Part shown: in pieces, positions 1 through 12,720 of the stretch | Layout of the letters: every line of letters starts with the position of its first letter | Numbering within the stretch: position 1 is the first letter of the stretch | Assembly (NCBI GenBank): GCA_950097015.1 | Contig: CATNEN010000011.1 | Coordinates: 1,720,001-1,784,000 of the forward strand | DNA length: 64,000 bases | Direction of reading: 5' to 3' | DNA from: Macrostomum hystrix | Lineage: Eukaryota > Platyhelminthes > Macrostomidae | Notes under the pieces: model-generated | The model's database searches: none | Told to the model about the DNA's origin: nothing | The model's input: only the letters and a program-made list of their open reading frames with translations | Translations under genes and position numbers: made by a program

Positions 1-3000
1 TTTCTCCTGTCCTTCAGTGAGAACATCCGTAGCTTTCTCTTGTTCTTCAGTGAGAGCATCAGTAGCTTCCCCTGTCCTTCAGTGACAACATCCGTAGCAT
101 TCTCCTGTCCTTCAGTGAGAACATCCGTAGCTTCCTCCTGTCCTTCAGTGAGAACATCCGTAGCTTTCTCCTGTCCTTCAGTGAGAACATCAGTAGCTTC
201 CCCTGTCCTTCAGTGACAACATCCGTAGCATTCTCCTGTCCTTCAGTGAGAACATCCGTAGCTTCCTCCTGTCCTTCAGTGAGAACATCCGTAGCTTCCC
301 CTGTCCTTCAGTGACAACATCCGTAGCATTCTCCTGTCCTTCAGTGAGAACATCCGTAGCTTCCTCCTGTCCTTCAGTGAGAACATCCGTAGCTTTCTCC
401 TGTCCTTCAGTGAGAACATCCGTAGCTTTCTCCTGTCCTTCAGTGACAACATCAGTAGCTTTCTCCTGTCCTTCACTGATGGTATCAGTAGCTTCCCCTG
501 TCCTTCACTGATGGCATCAGTAGCTTCCCCTGTCCTTCACTGATGGCATCAGTAGCTTCCCCAGTCCTTCAGTGAGAACATCCGTAGCTTTCTCCTGTCC
601 TTCAACGAGAACATCCGTAGCTTTCTCCTGTCCTTCAACGAGAACATCCGTAGCTTCCTCCTGTCCTTCAGTGAGAACATCAGTAGCTTCCCCTGTCCTT
701 CAGTGAGAACATCAGTAGCTTCCCCTGTCCTTCAGTGAGAACATCCGTAGCTTCCTCCTGTCCTTCAGTGAGAACATCAGTAGCTTCCTCCTGTCCTTCA
801 GTGAGAACATCCGTAGCTTCCTCCTGTCCTTCAGTGAGAACATCCGTAGCTTTCTCTTGTCCTTCAGTGAGAACATCCGTAGCTTCCTCCTGTCCTTCAG
901 TGAGAACATCCGTAGCTTTCTCCTGTCCTTCAGTGAGAACATCAGTAGCTTTCTCCTGTCCTTCAGTGAGAACATCCGTAGCTTCCTCCTGTCCTTCAGT
1001 GAGAACATCCGTAGCTTCCTCCTGTCCTTCAGTGAGAACATCCGTAGCTTTCTCCTGTCCTTCAGTGAGAACATCCGTAGCTTTCTCCTGTCCTTCAGTG
1101 AGAACATCAGTAGCTTTCTCCTGTCCTTCAGTGAGAACATCCGTAGCTTTCTCCTGTCCTTCAGTGAGAACATCCGTAGCTTCCTCCTGTCCTTCAGTGA
1201 GAACATCCGTAGCTTTCTCCTGTCCTTCAGTGACAACATCCGTAGCTTTCTCCTGTCCTTCAGTGAGAACATCAGTAGCTTTCTCTTGTCCTTCAGTGAG
1301 AACATCCGTAGCTTTCTCCTGTCCTTCAGTGAGAACATCAGTAGCTTTCTCCTGTCCTTCAGTGAGAACATCACTAGCTTTCTCCTGTCCTTCAGTGAGA
1401 GCATCAGTAGCTTCCCCTGTCCTTCAGTGAGAACATCCGTAGCTTTCTCCTGTCCTTCAGTGAGAACATCCGTAGCTTTCTCTTGTCCTTCAGTGAGAAC
1501 ATCCATAGCTTTCTCCTGTCCTTCAGTGAGAACATCAGTAGCTTCCCCTGTCCTTCACTGATGGCATCAGTAGCTTTCTCCTGTCCTTCAGTGACAACAT
1601 CAGTAGCTTTCTCCTGTCCTTCAGTGAGAACATCAGTAGCTTCCCCTGTCCTTCAGTGACAACATCCGTAGCTTTTTCCTGTCCTTCAGTGAGAACATCA
1701 GTAGCTTTCTCTTGTTCTTCAGTGAGAACATCCGTAGCTTTCTCCTGTCCTTCAGTGACAACATCAGTAGCTTTCTCCTGTCCTTCACTGATGGTATCAG
1801 TAGCTTCCCCTGTCCTTCACTGATGGCATCAGTAGCTTCCCCTGTCCTTCACTGATGGCATCAGTAGCTTCCCCAGTCCTTCAGTGAGAACATCCGTAGC
1901 TTTCTCCTGTCCTTCAGTGAGAACATCCGTAGCTTCCTCCTGTCCTTCAGTGAGAACATCCGTAGCTTTCTCCTGTCCTTCAGTGAGAACATCCGTAGCT
2001 TCCTCCTGTCCTTCAGTGAGAACATCCGTAGCTTCCTCCTGTCCTTCAGTGAGAACATCCGTAGCTTTCTCCTGTCCTTCAGTGAGAACATCAGTAGCTT
2101 TCTCCTGTCCTTCAGTGAGAACATCCGTAGCTTTCTCCTGTCCTTCAGTGAGAACATCCGTAGCTTCCTCCTGTCCTTCAGTGAGAACATCCGTAGCTTT
2201 CTCCTGTCCTTCAGTGACAACATCCGTAGCTTTCTCCTGTCCTTCAGTGAGAACATCAGTAGCTTTCTCTTGTCCTTCAGTGAGAACATCCGTAGCTTTC
2301 TCCTGTCCTTCAGTGAGAACATCAGTAGCTTTCTCCTGTCCTTCAGTGAGAACATCACTAGCTTTCTCCTGTCCTTCAGTGAGAGCATCAGTAGCTTCCC
2401 CTGTCCTTCAGTGAGAACATCCGTAGCTTTCTCCTGTCCTTCAGTGAGAACATCCGTAGCTTTCTCTTGTCCTTCAGTGAGAACATCCATAGCTTTCTCC
2501 TGTCCTTCAGTGAGAACATCAGTAGCTTCCCCTGTCCTTCAGTGACAACATCAGTAGCTTTCTCCTGTCCTTCAGTGAGAACATCAGTAGCTTCCCCTGT
2601 CCTTCAGTGACAACATCCGTAGCTTTTTCCTGTCCTTCAGTGAGAACATCAGTAGCTTCCCCTGTCCTTCAGTGAGAACATCCGTAGCTTTCTCCTGTCC
2701 TTCAGTGAGAACATCCGTAGCTTTCTCCTGTCCTTCAGTGATGGCATCAGTAGCTTCCCCTGTCCTTCACTGATGGCATCAGTAGCTTCCCCAGTCCTTC
2801 AGTGAGAACATCAGTAGCTTTCTCTTGTTCTTCAGTGAGAACATCCGTAGCTTTCTCCTGTCCTTCAGTGACAACATCAGTAGCTTTCTCCTGTCCTTCA
2901 CTGATGGTATCAGTAGCTTCCCCTGTCCTTCACTGATGGCATCAGTAGCTTCCCCTGTCCTTCACTGATGGCATCAGTAGCTTCCCCAGTCCTTCAGTGA

Positions 3001-4410
3001 GAACATCCGTAGCTTTCTCCTGTCCTTCAACGAGAACATCCGTAGCTTTCTCCTGTCCTTCAACGAGAACATCCGTAGCTTCCTCCTGTCCTTCAGTGAG
3101 AACATCCGTAGCTTCCTCCTGTCCTTCAGTGAGAACATCAGTAGCTTCCCCTGTCCTTCAGTGAGAACATCAGTAGCTTCCCCTGTCCTTCAGTGAGAAC
3201 ATCCGTAGCTTCCTCCTGTCCTTCAGTGAGAACATCCGTAGCTTTCTCTTGTCCTTCAGTGAGAACATCTGTAGCTTCCTCCTGTCCTTCAGTGAGAACA
3301 TCCGTAGCTTCCTCCTGTCCTTCAGTGAGAACATCCGTAGCTTTCTCCTGTCCTTCAGTGAGAACATCAGTAGCTTCCTCCTGTCCTTCAGTGAGAACAT
3401 CCGTAGCTTTCTCCGGTCCTTCAGTGAGAACATCAGTAGCTTTCTCCTGTCCTTCAGTGAGAACATCCGTAGCTTCCTCCTGTCCTTCAGTGAGAACATC
3501 CGTAGCTTTCTCCTGTCCTTCAGTGAGAACATCCGTAGCTTTCTCCTGTCCTTCAGTGAGAACATCCGTAGCTTTCTCCTGTCCTTCAGTGAGAACATCA
3601 GTAGCTTTCTCTTGTCCTTCAGTGAGAACATCCGTAGCTTTCTCCTGTCCTTCAGTGAGAACATCCGTAGCTTCCTCCTGTCCTTCAGTGAGAACATCCG
3701 TAGCTTTCTCCTGTCCTTCAGTGAGAACATCCGTAGCTTTCTCCTGTCCTTCAACGAGAACATCCGTAGCTTCCTCCTGTCCTTCAGTGAGAACATCCGT
3801 AGCTTCCTCCTGTCCTTCAGTGAGAACATCAGTAGCTTCCCCTGTCCTTCAGTGAGAACATCAGTAGCTTCCCCTGTCCTTCAGTGAGAACATCCGTAGC
3901 TTCCTCCTGTCCTTCAGTGAGAACATCCGTGGCTTTCTCCTGTCCTTCAGTGAGAACATCCGTAGCTTTCTCCTGTCCTTCAGTGAGAACATCAGTAGCT
4001 TTCTCCTGTCCTTCAGTGAGAACATCCGTAGCTTTCTCCTGTCCTTCAGTGACAACATCCGTAGCTTTCTCCTGTCCTTCAGTGAGAACATCCGTAGCTT
4101 TCTCCTGTCCTTCAGTGAGAACATCCGTAGCTTCTCCCTGTCCTTCAGTGAGAACATCAGTAGCTTCTCCCTGTCCTTCAGTGAGAACATCAGTAGCTTC
4201 CCCAGTCCTTCAGTGAGAACATCAGTAGCTTTTCCCTGTCCTTCAGTGAGAACATCGGTAGCTTTCTCCTGGCCTTCAGTGAGAACATCGGTAGCTTTCT
4301 CCTGGCCTTCAGTGAGAGCATCAGTAGCTTCCCCTGTCCTTCAGTGGGAGCATCAGTAGCTTCCCCTGTCCTTCATTGAGAGCATCCGTTGTTCCTGTCC
4401 TTCGGTGATA
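1..4410. repeat. 33-bp minisatellite, about 130 units
   Basis: Tandem array of a 33-bp unit containing the core TTCAGTGAGAACATCCGTAG, running off the left edge. A shorter 32-bp variant (the one with CTTCCCCTG) and a 'CACTGATGGCATCAG' variant recur and shift the frame. Because 33 is a multiple of three, both strands show long 11-residue-repeat open frames that break at the 32-bp variants; I treat these as non-coding. There is a higher-order repeat of 984 bp: the rare variants at 1401 and 1501 recur at 2385 and 2485. Confidence 0.97.
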
Positions 4411-5404
4411 GCAGCACATAGCTAGCTACTTTTACAACGTACAGTACAAATTTAAAGCCATCCGATTGATACCCACTTTTGTAAAACTCAGGACTAGCTC
4501 AAGTGTATCAATTGCCTGACAAAGATGTAGAGAATAATCAATAAAAAAGCAATGCCTCATTGCTGTGATGACTGCACAAACAAATTATCGCTTTAGATTA
4601 ACGAATGCGAGTTAATGCGAACTTATAGTTTGATGAGTTCAAAGCAAACTACACTAATATTCTGCTTTTTGACGCGCAGCTATAGGCTAGTACAAGTTTT
4701 ATTTAACTGCCTAAAAAGCAGAAAAATATTAGATTTAGGATGCATGTGGGCGGTAGGTTTTGTTATGTTTTGCAAGGACACCCCTAAGCCTTTGCTTTGT
4801 AGAATGATCCTAAGCCTGCCTCCATCTTCCCAGTTCTCATCAGAGCCTTCTAAGGAGCAGCAACTTGATATCCCTGGATAGGCCGCGCCCAGAACGATGT
4901 GGCCGACACAGATGTCAAGCTAACAGACGGGTGGGTGAGCCGCCGTTTTGTGAAATCTTGCTTTTGTTCACGTGCACGCAGCTTATGTAGCTATCATTGA
5001 TTGACTTTCCTCGTGTAACAGTTATATGGGAAACAATATATAGACGTGTAAAAAAGCTAATCCCTACCGATTGTGAGGGAATTCCTTTTATTCTCTGCTT
5101 GCGCTGTACGATGGTGCTACGACGATTGACATTCTCGCTCGACCGAGTAGATTAGGTGTGCAGCTCTTACTGAATTGGGACATGCATAGCATACAATCTA
5201 AAAACTGTCGACCATAAAACTGAAAAACTAGTCATTGGCTTTGAAGGCTTTAAACCTAAGAATAGAATCAAAGCAGCGTCATATCTTCTCGAAATCCCAC
5301 CAACAATATTTTTAAATGACGGAAAAAAACTAAGACAAATATGCAACAGCTCAATCTGAACAATTCATTTCTAATTTGCCTCAGTCCATATGAATGACAA
5401 ACAT
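4411..5404. other. Intergenic, no gene seen
   Basis: Non-repetitive sequence between the 33-bp array and the stop codon of the first astacin gene. No convincing coding frame on either strand. On the minus strand an AATAAA-like site lies at about 5096-5102, roughly 300 bp past the astacin stop, and could be its polyadenylation signal. Confidence 0.6.
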
Positions 5405-6225
5405 CTAGCACCTGTAGAGTGCGCGGATCTTGGCCACATCCTGGCTGGTCAGAGAGCTGCCACCGACAGTGCCGCCAGACCTGGTGGTGATGGTGTTCCG
5501 GCCGTTGCAGGTGAAGTCGGTGCTAGCGTAGTGCATCACAGAACGGTAGTCGTAGGCGGGGAAGCCGGAAGGCAGGGTGCCCTGCTTGTAGAAGTTGCCG
5601 CACTGCTTGTTGTTGATGTTGGCCCAGTGGATCGTGACGAAGTTGTCTCGATCGCGACGGCTCTGCTCGTGGTGCATTCCGATAGCGTGGATGAACTCGT
5701 GCTGGATGGTGCCGGTGGAGTAGCAGCCGCTGGACTGCAGCGACAGCTGCTGCCTGCCACCGGTCCTGCCGACGTAGGACCAGCAGCCGCTGCCGCTGAA
5801 CACCTCGACGTAGTCCCTCTCGTTTGTGCGCCTCACGAAACGGACGCAGTTTCCGATGCGGGACTGCAGGGAGGCGAGGGCGGTGGCCACAGAGCTGGCG
5901 GAACCGGACACCACAGTGTAGGGCACGACCTTGGTGCTCCACAGGTTGCTGACGACGTTCCTCAGGCCAAGCATCTCGAGGAAGTTGTTGCTGGTCAGCC
6001 TCATGTCACCTTCGTACAGTCCGGTCTCCGGGTCGGGCTTGGGAAGACCGTTCTCGTCGCTGATCATCTGAAAAGATCAGTTCAGAATTCTAGTTAACGA
6101 TTGCGAATCACTGGCGTGACAGTGTGAGATTTGAGTTTGGCTTGAAAGGAACTTACGGACGGCGAGCAGCCGCACTGGGCGTAGGCGAACGCCACCAGAC
6201 AGCTCAGCAGGACGACGCGAAACAT
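5405..6225 (-). CDS. Astacin-family zinc metalloprotease (paralogue A)
   Basis: Two exons, 6157-6225 (23 codons) and 5405-6067, with an 89-bp GT/AG intron; 243 residues. Residues 1-16 are a signal peptide, so the protease is secreted. A short propeptide carries YEGD at 41-44, matching the FXGD aspartate switch that keeps astacins latent. The zinc site HEFIHAIGMHHE starts at 146 (ligands H146, H150, H156; catalytic E147), followed by RRDRD, and the Met-turn SVMHY is at 199-203. The chain ends in YRC right after the catalytic domain, with no EGF or CUB domains, so it is a minimal astacin. The start is the first ATG of the signal peptide, about 90 bp below a TATA box. The substrate cannot be read from sequence; digestive or hatching roles are known in the family. 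Confidence 0.95.
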
Positions 6226-6311
6226 GACTTCGGCTTTGGTTTGTAAGTTCAGTTGAGTCTTGCTTTGAGAGTTGCTCTTGTTGGAAATTAGGCACAGCAA
6301 AGTACTGCAGC

Positions 6312-6317
6312 TATATA
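6312..6317 (-). promoter_or_regulatory. TATA box of astacin A
   Basis: TATATA on the minus strand, 87 bp above the ATG. Astacins B and C have TATA boxes at nearly the same distance. This predicts a transcription start near 6285 and a 5' leader of about 60 nt. Confidence 0.6.
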
Positions 6318-7683
6318 GAACTAGAAATTGGTTATCGGCGTGGGAACTGGAGAACCACTTCTTCGTTGCTGACAATGGCGCTTTTTTCTAAAAGAAATGG
6401 CACGTTTCACTCTGCCGAAAACGATCACCTACTAGCCCGATTGTCTGGCCCTGAATTCGGTCACTGTCGGCTGGTTTTTTCAAACAGAAGTATTTTATCA
6501 GTTTTTTTGGGTATTTCAATGCAGACTTGTAATCAATAAAGTCTCAATAAATGGCATGCTTTTCGGCGAGGTGCAATTTTTTAGATAATTTTTTGTGTCG
6601 AAAAAACTTCTAGAATCACCGTGAACCGCCAGAGTTTTTCTGAACTTGTAGTCGAGGTAAGGGAGAGAAGATTGTCAATCTGCATTAAAACATTTATTTC
6701 AGTGTTACTCATAGAATTTCATCTTTTAATTTTACTAATCCGTTCGTTTTAGGAACTAAAATGTCAAGACTTCGACACTAATCGACAGAACTAATCGATA
6801 GAACGAACAACCAACAAAGATTATGGAACAGAAATCAGGTAATTATTCACGGGGGTTGTTGCGGGGGGGGTTGTCCTTACTTTTTTCCCTGAGATTAACT
6901 CTTGAGAGTGTAGAGACTCTAATGACTCCCATACTCTCATCGGGAATATGAGAGGTATGAGCGTATTTTACATAGGGTAACAAGTACTCATTACTTTGAT
7001 TGATTAGTTCATGGCGATTAATGTCAGCCACACATGATTGATGCTGCAGTAAAGCCAGAGTTTATTGACCATGTTAGCTAAGTGAGCATAAGTTAGCAAG
7101 GTGGAGTACTTGTACAATACTGGGTACGTTAGCTGTTATGTAAATAAGATTTGGTGTGACGAAAGTTTACGAAAGTGACGAATATTTTGGACAAAATTTT
7201 TAGTATTGCTGCGATCTGAAATTGAAAACAAAAAGGCGCTGATGGACAGAGCTAGTTGTTGTCGATAGTTCCTGTACTCGGTGCACTGTACACACTAGCA
7301 CTCTCTTGATGACATTCTGCCAGCACAAGCAACTTCCGTTTGATAGTTCGGTAGCTTCCTTCCTTCCGAGAGGCTGGTTCCTCGACGTAGTCAGCTGTTC
7401 CGTTCGAGAGCGGCGTCCTTTCAGAAGGTGGTCGAGATTAACCAGCTGTGCAACACAGAGACGCGGACTCCATCGAATATGTTTAAGCACAACGTCGATG
7501 TGGCAAATACCGGACAGCTGCGTGCCATCTTCAGAGTCGGGGTTAATGCAGCACCGGCTGTCCTCTTTCACTCTCCGAAAGCAGGTAATCGAAAAACTTT
7601 TATTATTTACGCCATCATTTTCTTCATGGTTTTCTTTGTCTTATTCTCGTCTCCCTAGGCCCTGTAGATTATTGGGATACAGT
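6318..7683. other. Upstream region of astacin A, no firm gene
   Basis: Mostly AT-rich non-repetitive sequence. A plus-strand frame at 7428-7658 ends in front of a possible donor (GCAG|GTAATC near 7583), but its product is unrecognised and has no partner exon, so I do not call it. Confidence 0.5.
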
Positions 7684-9092
7684 CCTCACTGACTATCTGT
7701 AGGATATCCCAGTCCTCACTGACTATCTGTAGGATATCCCAGTCCTCACTGACTCTGTAGGATATCCCAATCCTCACTGACTATCTGTAGGATATCCCAA
7801 TCCTCATTGACTATCTGTAGGATATCCCAGTCCTCATTGAGTATCTGTAGGATATCCCAGTCCTCATTGACTATCTGTAGGATAACCCAGTCCTCATTGA
7901 CTATCTGTAGGATATCCCAGTCCTCATTGACTATCTGTAGGATATCCCAGTCCTCATTGACTATCTGTAGGATATCCCAGTCCTCATTGACTATCTGTAG
8001 GATATCCCAGTCCTCACTGACTATCTGTAGGATATCCCAATCCTCACTGACTATCTGTAGGATATCCCAATCCTCACTGACTATCTGTAGGATATCCCAG
8101 TCCTCACTGACTATCTGTAGGATATCCCAGTCCTCACTGACTATCTGTAGGATATCCCAATCCTCACTGACTATCTGTAGGATATCCCAATCCTCACTGA
8201 CTATCTGTAGGATATCCCAGTCCTCACTGACTATCTGTAGGATATCCCAATCCTCACTGACTATCTGTAGGATATCCCAGTCCTCACTGACTATCTGTAG
8301 GATATCCCAATCCTCACTGACTATCTGTAGGATATCCCAGTCCTCATTGACTATCTGTAGGATATCCCAGTCCTCATTGACTATCTGTAGGATATCCCAG
8401 TCCTCATTGAATATCTGTAGGATATCCCAGTCCTCACTGACTATCTGTAGGATATCCCAATCCTCACTGACTATCTGTAGGATATCCCAGTCCTCACTGA
8501 CTATCTGTAGGATATCCCAATCCTCACTGACTATCTGTAGGATATCCCAGTCCTCACTGACTATCTGTAGGATATCCCAATCCTCACTGACTATCTGTAG
8601 GATATCCCAGTCCTCATTGACTATCTGTAGGATATCCCAATCCTCACTGACTATCTGTAGGATATCCCAATCCTCACTGACTATCTGTAGGATATCCCAA
8701 TCCTCATTGACTATCTGTAGGATATCCCAGTCCTCATTGAATATCTGTAGGATATCCCAGTCCTCACTGACTATCTGTAGGATATCCCAATCCTCACTGA
8801 CTATCTGTAGGATATCCCAGTCCTCACTGACTATCTGTAGGATATCCCAATCCTCACTGACTATCTGTAGGATATCCCAGTCCTCACTGACTATCTGTAG
8901 GATATCCCAATCCTCACTGACTATCTGTAGGATATCCCAGTCCTCATTGACTATCTGTAGGATATCCCAATCCTCACTGACTATCTGTAGGATATCCCAA
9001 TCCTCACTGACTATCTGTAGGATATCCCAGTCCTCACTGACTATCTGTAGGATATCCCAGTCCTCACTGACTATCTGTAGGATATCCCAATC
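7684..9092. repeat. 30-bp minisatellite, about 47 units
   Basis: Tandem 30-bp units with the core CTATCTGTAGGATATCCCAG. Apart from a short deletion near 7750 there are no indels; units differ mainly by CACTGA/CATTGA and CCAG/CCAA. The plus strand is open for 437 codons purely because 30 is a multiple of three. It lies between astacins A and B. Confidence 0.97.
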
Positions 9093-9974
9093 CTACTACT
9101 GTCTACTATCAGTAGCATGATAAATAAAACAATTATCAACCTGACTTCAACTTGTATAGTGTATTAGCTGCATGACACTTTCTTTCAGGCTTGAGGTACT
9201 ATTTGCGACAGCATTGACGTTAGGCTTAATCCAACGGGTTGATTGTTTTACCTATTAACGGTGAGAATTTTTTTACTTTTTGTCGCAATTTTTGCTTTCT
9301 AATTTTACAACAAAAAACTTTGTTGTACTACATTTTTAATTACAGCTCATTGTTTCAACTTCACAGATTTGTATTTCAGAATTAAACCGAGACTCTGTGA
9401 CGCGTTTAATAATACGCAGGTATTACGAATAAGGATGAGTTGAAAATTTATATTATAACACCGCCTTATACAATGTAAAACGTTCGTAATAAGTTTATCT
9501 TAGCTCCCATCTAGGCTATATAGTGCGGACCCAATGTCTTGAGATTAAAGTTTCTCATAAGGGCAACGTACTAGTAGTAGCGATATAAAAAACTCGAAGT
9601 CCATAGGAGCAAAAATATTTTTGGTAATCATCCAACGAAAGCACAGCTAGCACGTTAAATATACGTTCAAAAACAACTTTGTTGATTCACAATGGGCCTG
9701 AGCTAATACATATGGTGAATATGTACAAAACTAAGCATTGTACTGCAGTATTGGGACTAGGGATACTCGTATGAGCTAACTTTGTCTGAGCTCATTCTTT
9801 TCGAATTAACTCAACGAATGCTTTGTGTTGTCTTTATTCTTTCCGCTATTATAAGCAAATAAAAGGAAATCTCGAAATGTATTTCTAGCTTTAGAAGCGC
9901 ATTAGGATAGGTCGATTTATTTGGAATATATCAGATTACATCAGTGCCATAGAGTGACATTAGCAGCAACATGC
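9093..9974. other. Intergenic, no gene seen
   Basis: AT-rich unique sequence between the 30-bp array and the 3' end of astacin B. No open frame or repeat worth naming. The last 40 bp match the 3' flank of astacin C. Confidence 0.6.
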
Positions 9975-10795
9975 TCAGCACCTGTAGAGTGCGCGGATCT
10001 TGGCCACATCCAGGCTGGTCACAGAGCTGCCACCCACAGTGCCGCCAGACTTGGTGGTGATGGTCCTGCTGCCGTTGCAAGAGAAGGCGGTGCTACCGTA
10101 GTGCATGACGGACTGGTAGTCGTAGGCGGGGAAGCCGGAAGGCAGGGTGCCCTGCTTGTAGAAGTTGCCGCACTGCTTGTTGTTGATGTTGGCCCAGCTG
10201 ATGTTGACGAAGTTATCACGATCGCGACGGCTCTGCTCGTGGTGCATTCCGATAGCGTGGATGAACTCGTGCTGGATGGTGCCGGTGGAGTAGCAGCCGT
10301 TGGACTGCAGCGACAGCTGCTGCCTGCCACCGGTCCTGCCGACGTAAGACCAGCAGCCGCTGCCGCTGAATACCTCGACGTAGTCAGCCTGGTTGGTGCG
10401 CCTGACAAACCGGACGCAGTTTCCGATGCGGGACTGCAGAGCGGCGAGGGCGGAGTCCACAGAGCTGGCGGTTCCGGACACCACAGTGTAGGGCACGACC
10501 TTGGTGCTCCACAGGTTGCTGACGACGTTCCTCAGGCCCAGCATCTCGAGGAAGTTGTTGCTGGTCAGCCTCATGTCACCTTCGTACAGTCCGGTCTCCG
10601 GGTCGGGCTTGGGAAGACCGTTTTCGTCGCTGATCATCTGAAAAGATCAGTTCAGAATTCTAGTTAACGATTGCGAATCACTGGCGTGACAGTGTGAGAT
10701 TTGAGTTTGGCTTGAAAGGAACTTACGGACGGCGAGCAGCCGCACTGGGCGTAGGCGAACGCCACCAGACAGCTCAGCAGGACGACGCGAAACAT
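9975..10795 (-). CDS. Astacin-family zinc metalloprotease (paralogue B)
   Basis: Two exons, 10727-10795 and 9975-10637, with an 89-bp intron; 243 residues. Same plan as paralogue A: signal peptide, YEGD latency motif, HEFIHAIGMHHE zinc site, SVMHY Met-turn, C-terminal YRC, no accessory domains. Exon 1 and the whole intron look identical to those of A, and the 5' leader matches A for roughly the first 50 bp above the ATG. Exon 2, however, is closer to C (both have VDSALAALQSR and CNGSRTI, where A has VATALASLQSR and CNGRNTI), and the 3' flank also matches C. This gene therefore looks like a conversion product. Confidence 0.95.
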
Positions 10796-10882
10796 GACTT
10801 CGGCTTTGGTTTGTAAGTTCAGTTGAGTCTTGCTTTGAGAGTTGCTCTCTTACTGGAGATTTAGCCCTGCAAAGTGTTGTCG

Positions 10883-10890
10883 TTATATAG
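10883..10890 (-). promoter_or_regulatory. TATA box of astacin B
   Basis: CTATATAA on the minus strand, about 90 bp above the ATG, at the same spacing as in the paralogues. The leader sequence between it and the ATG is unlike that of A beyond the first 50 bp. Confidence 0.6.
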
Positions 10891-10899
10891 AACAAAATT

Positions 10900-11678
10900 T
10901 TGATATCACTGTGAGAACCTGCGGACTACTCAGATGCTGACAAGTGCGCTTTTCAACTGCCTGACGGCACGTATCACTCGGCAAAAGGCTATCACCTAGT
11001 AGCCTAGTTTCGCACTGAATTGGGGCACATGACTTGGTACTTTACATTGTAAAGTTTTTATCGGTTGGGTGGTATGCTAGGCACGCCGTGGAGGTGTTGG
11101 AAATCTCAGAGCTTAAATGTCACGCGCGGTTGCTGAAGCGAAGATTATCAGGAGTTTTTTTTCTGGAAAACGGATTGCAAAAAACCGATAGTTTTATTCG
11201 GAAACTTTTTTTATTCTGGATATCTCTTGTTTCTGCTGGGTAGAGCCGACTTGTCGATACCAAGTGAAAACTAGCCATACCGAGGCTCTTGAGTTTATTT
11301 TTTTGCTTTTGGTATCTGAGATTTAGGCGCTCACTTGTAAAAATCATCGCTTACAATTTTCAGTCACCGTCAAGATCAAAGACACCATGTGAGTCGAATC
11401 TCCTTTGACAAGATGATAAATCTAGCTTGGCGACGACCTTCTTGAAGGTAAGAACGAACTTGCGAACTATAATAACTTGATTAGCTTGTTGTTTACAATC
11501 AGGTACAATTTTTCTCGCGGTTTAACTCTGAGTTTTTTACTTGACCTCCTCGTGGATAGTAAAAAATCCATGTTTGTCTATTAGCCATTAAGGCCTGTGG
11601 GTTTGCCATTGTCCCTTTTGAGTGTCTTTGCTTAGTTTATTAATTCTCTGTTTTTTTGTGTCTATGCATGGTGTTGAC
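10900..11678. other. Intergenic, no gene seen
   Basis: Unique sequence upstream of astacin B. Short open frames only, none with a recognisable product. Confidence 0.55.
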
Positions 11679-11976
11679 AGTCTGTAGTTTATCCATGTCC
11701 ATGTTGACAGTCTGTAGTTTATCCATGTCCATGTTGACAGTCTGTAGTTTATCCATGTCCATGTTGACAGTCTGTAGTTTATCCATGTCCATGTTGACAG
11801 TCTGTAGTTTATCCATGTCCATGTGGACAGTCTGTAGTTTATCCATGTCCATGTTGACAGTCTGTAGTTTATCCATGTCCATGTTGACAGTCTGTAGTTT
11901 ATCCATGTCCATGTTGACAGTCTGTAGTTTATCCATGTCCATGTTGACAGTCTGTAGTTTATCCGTGTCCATTTTG
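11679..11976. repeat. 30-bp minisatellite, about 10 units
   Basis: Ten 30-bp units with the core ACAGTCTGTAGTTTATCCAT, nearly identical (one has GTGGACAG). Aligned in phase without gaps, the unit matches the unit of the 7684-9092 array at about 20 of 30 positions, notably TCTGTAG..TATCC. Confidence 0.95.
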
Positions 11977-12720
11977 ACAACCGGTGCTATATATATGTTG
12001 CCGTATCAAACTCGATGTCAATTTAGGGTGCTACTTCGACTTGGACTTAATCATTATTCTAAAGTACTTATATTTTTAGTTGCAGCCTGTAGTTAAGGTG
12101 TTTGGTTAACGTGGACTAATTATTGTGCAACTGCTCTACACTCTGTTTTTATCCCTGAAGTAGAACTCCGGCCTGATGCGGCTTTCAATGCCAGATACTA
12201 AAAGGTACGTCTTGAGCGCTTGAAATATCTTGAGTTCACTGTGAGTCTAGCACAGTAAAGCAAGACCTGCTCTTATCTGCACTAAAACGTTTTTAGTATT
12301 GTCATCTAAATCGTGAATTGATCAGCTCATCACTCACAAAGGATCTACTTAAGCATCAATGACACAAAAGTTGTTGCATAAAACACCCGTCAAAATGGTT
12401 TTACATTTGACAACTTGGACACAAGGTTTTCCAGGTTGTCAAGGTTGTCACTTGTACCGAGTGAACATTTGTTCCGCATAGGAAAGTAAGTACTTTTCTA
12501 GTATGATTTAGCATGATTGGTGTCTGAAAGTTAATTAAAATTGTTTCTTGTCAATGTCATTATCGGAGTGTTTCCTTGATCTTTGATTTTTTTAACAGGT
12601 AGTTGGGACTGGATTATTTTGATTGTCTGTTTAATTATTTGATCAAGGCGTTCTACTATGTACTCATGTGAGTGGTATACCTTGGAGTATTGTTGCTCTT
12701 CTATGCTTTTCTAAGTCACC
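11977..12720. other. Intergenic, no gene seen
   Basis: Unique AT-rich sequence between two 30-bp arrays. No supported coding frame, RNA or repeat. Confidence 0.55.

Noticed and set aside
1-4410. Possible CRISPR array
   Set aside because: Units are contiguous with no unique spacers, and the window is eukaryotic.
5390-6097. Plus-strand open frames opposite the astacin genes (also near 9921 and 16151)
   Set aside because: Antisense shadows of GC-rich astacin exons; no splice or domain support.
7428-7658. Small plus-strand frame ending in a hydrophobic stretch
   Set aside because: A possible first exon with donor near 7583, but no recognisable product and no second exon in frame.
7807-9120. 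437-codon plus-strand open frame
   Set aside because: By-product of the 30-bp minisatellite; begins and ends with the array.
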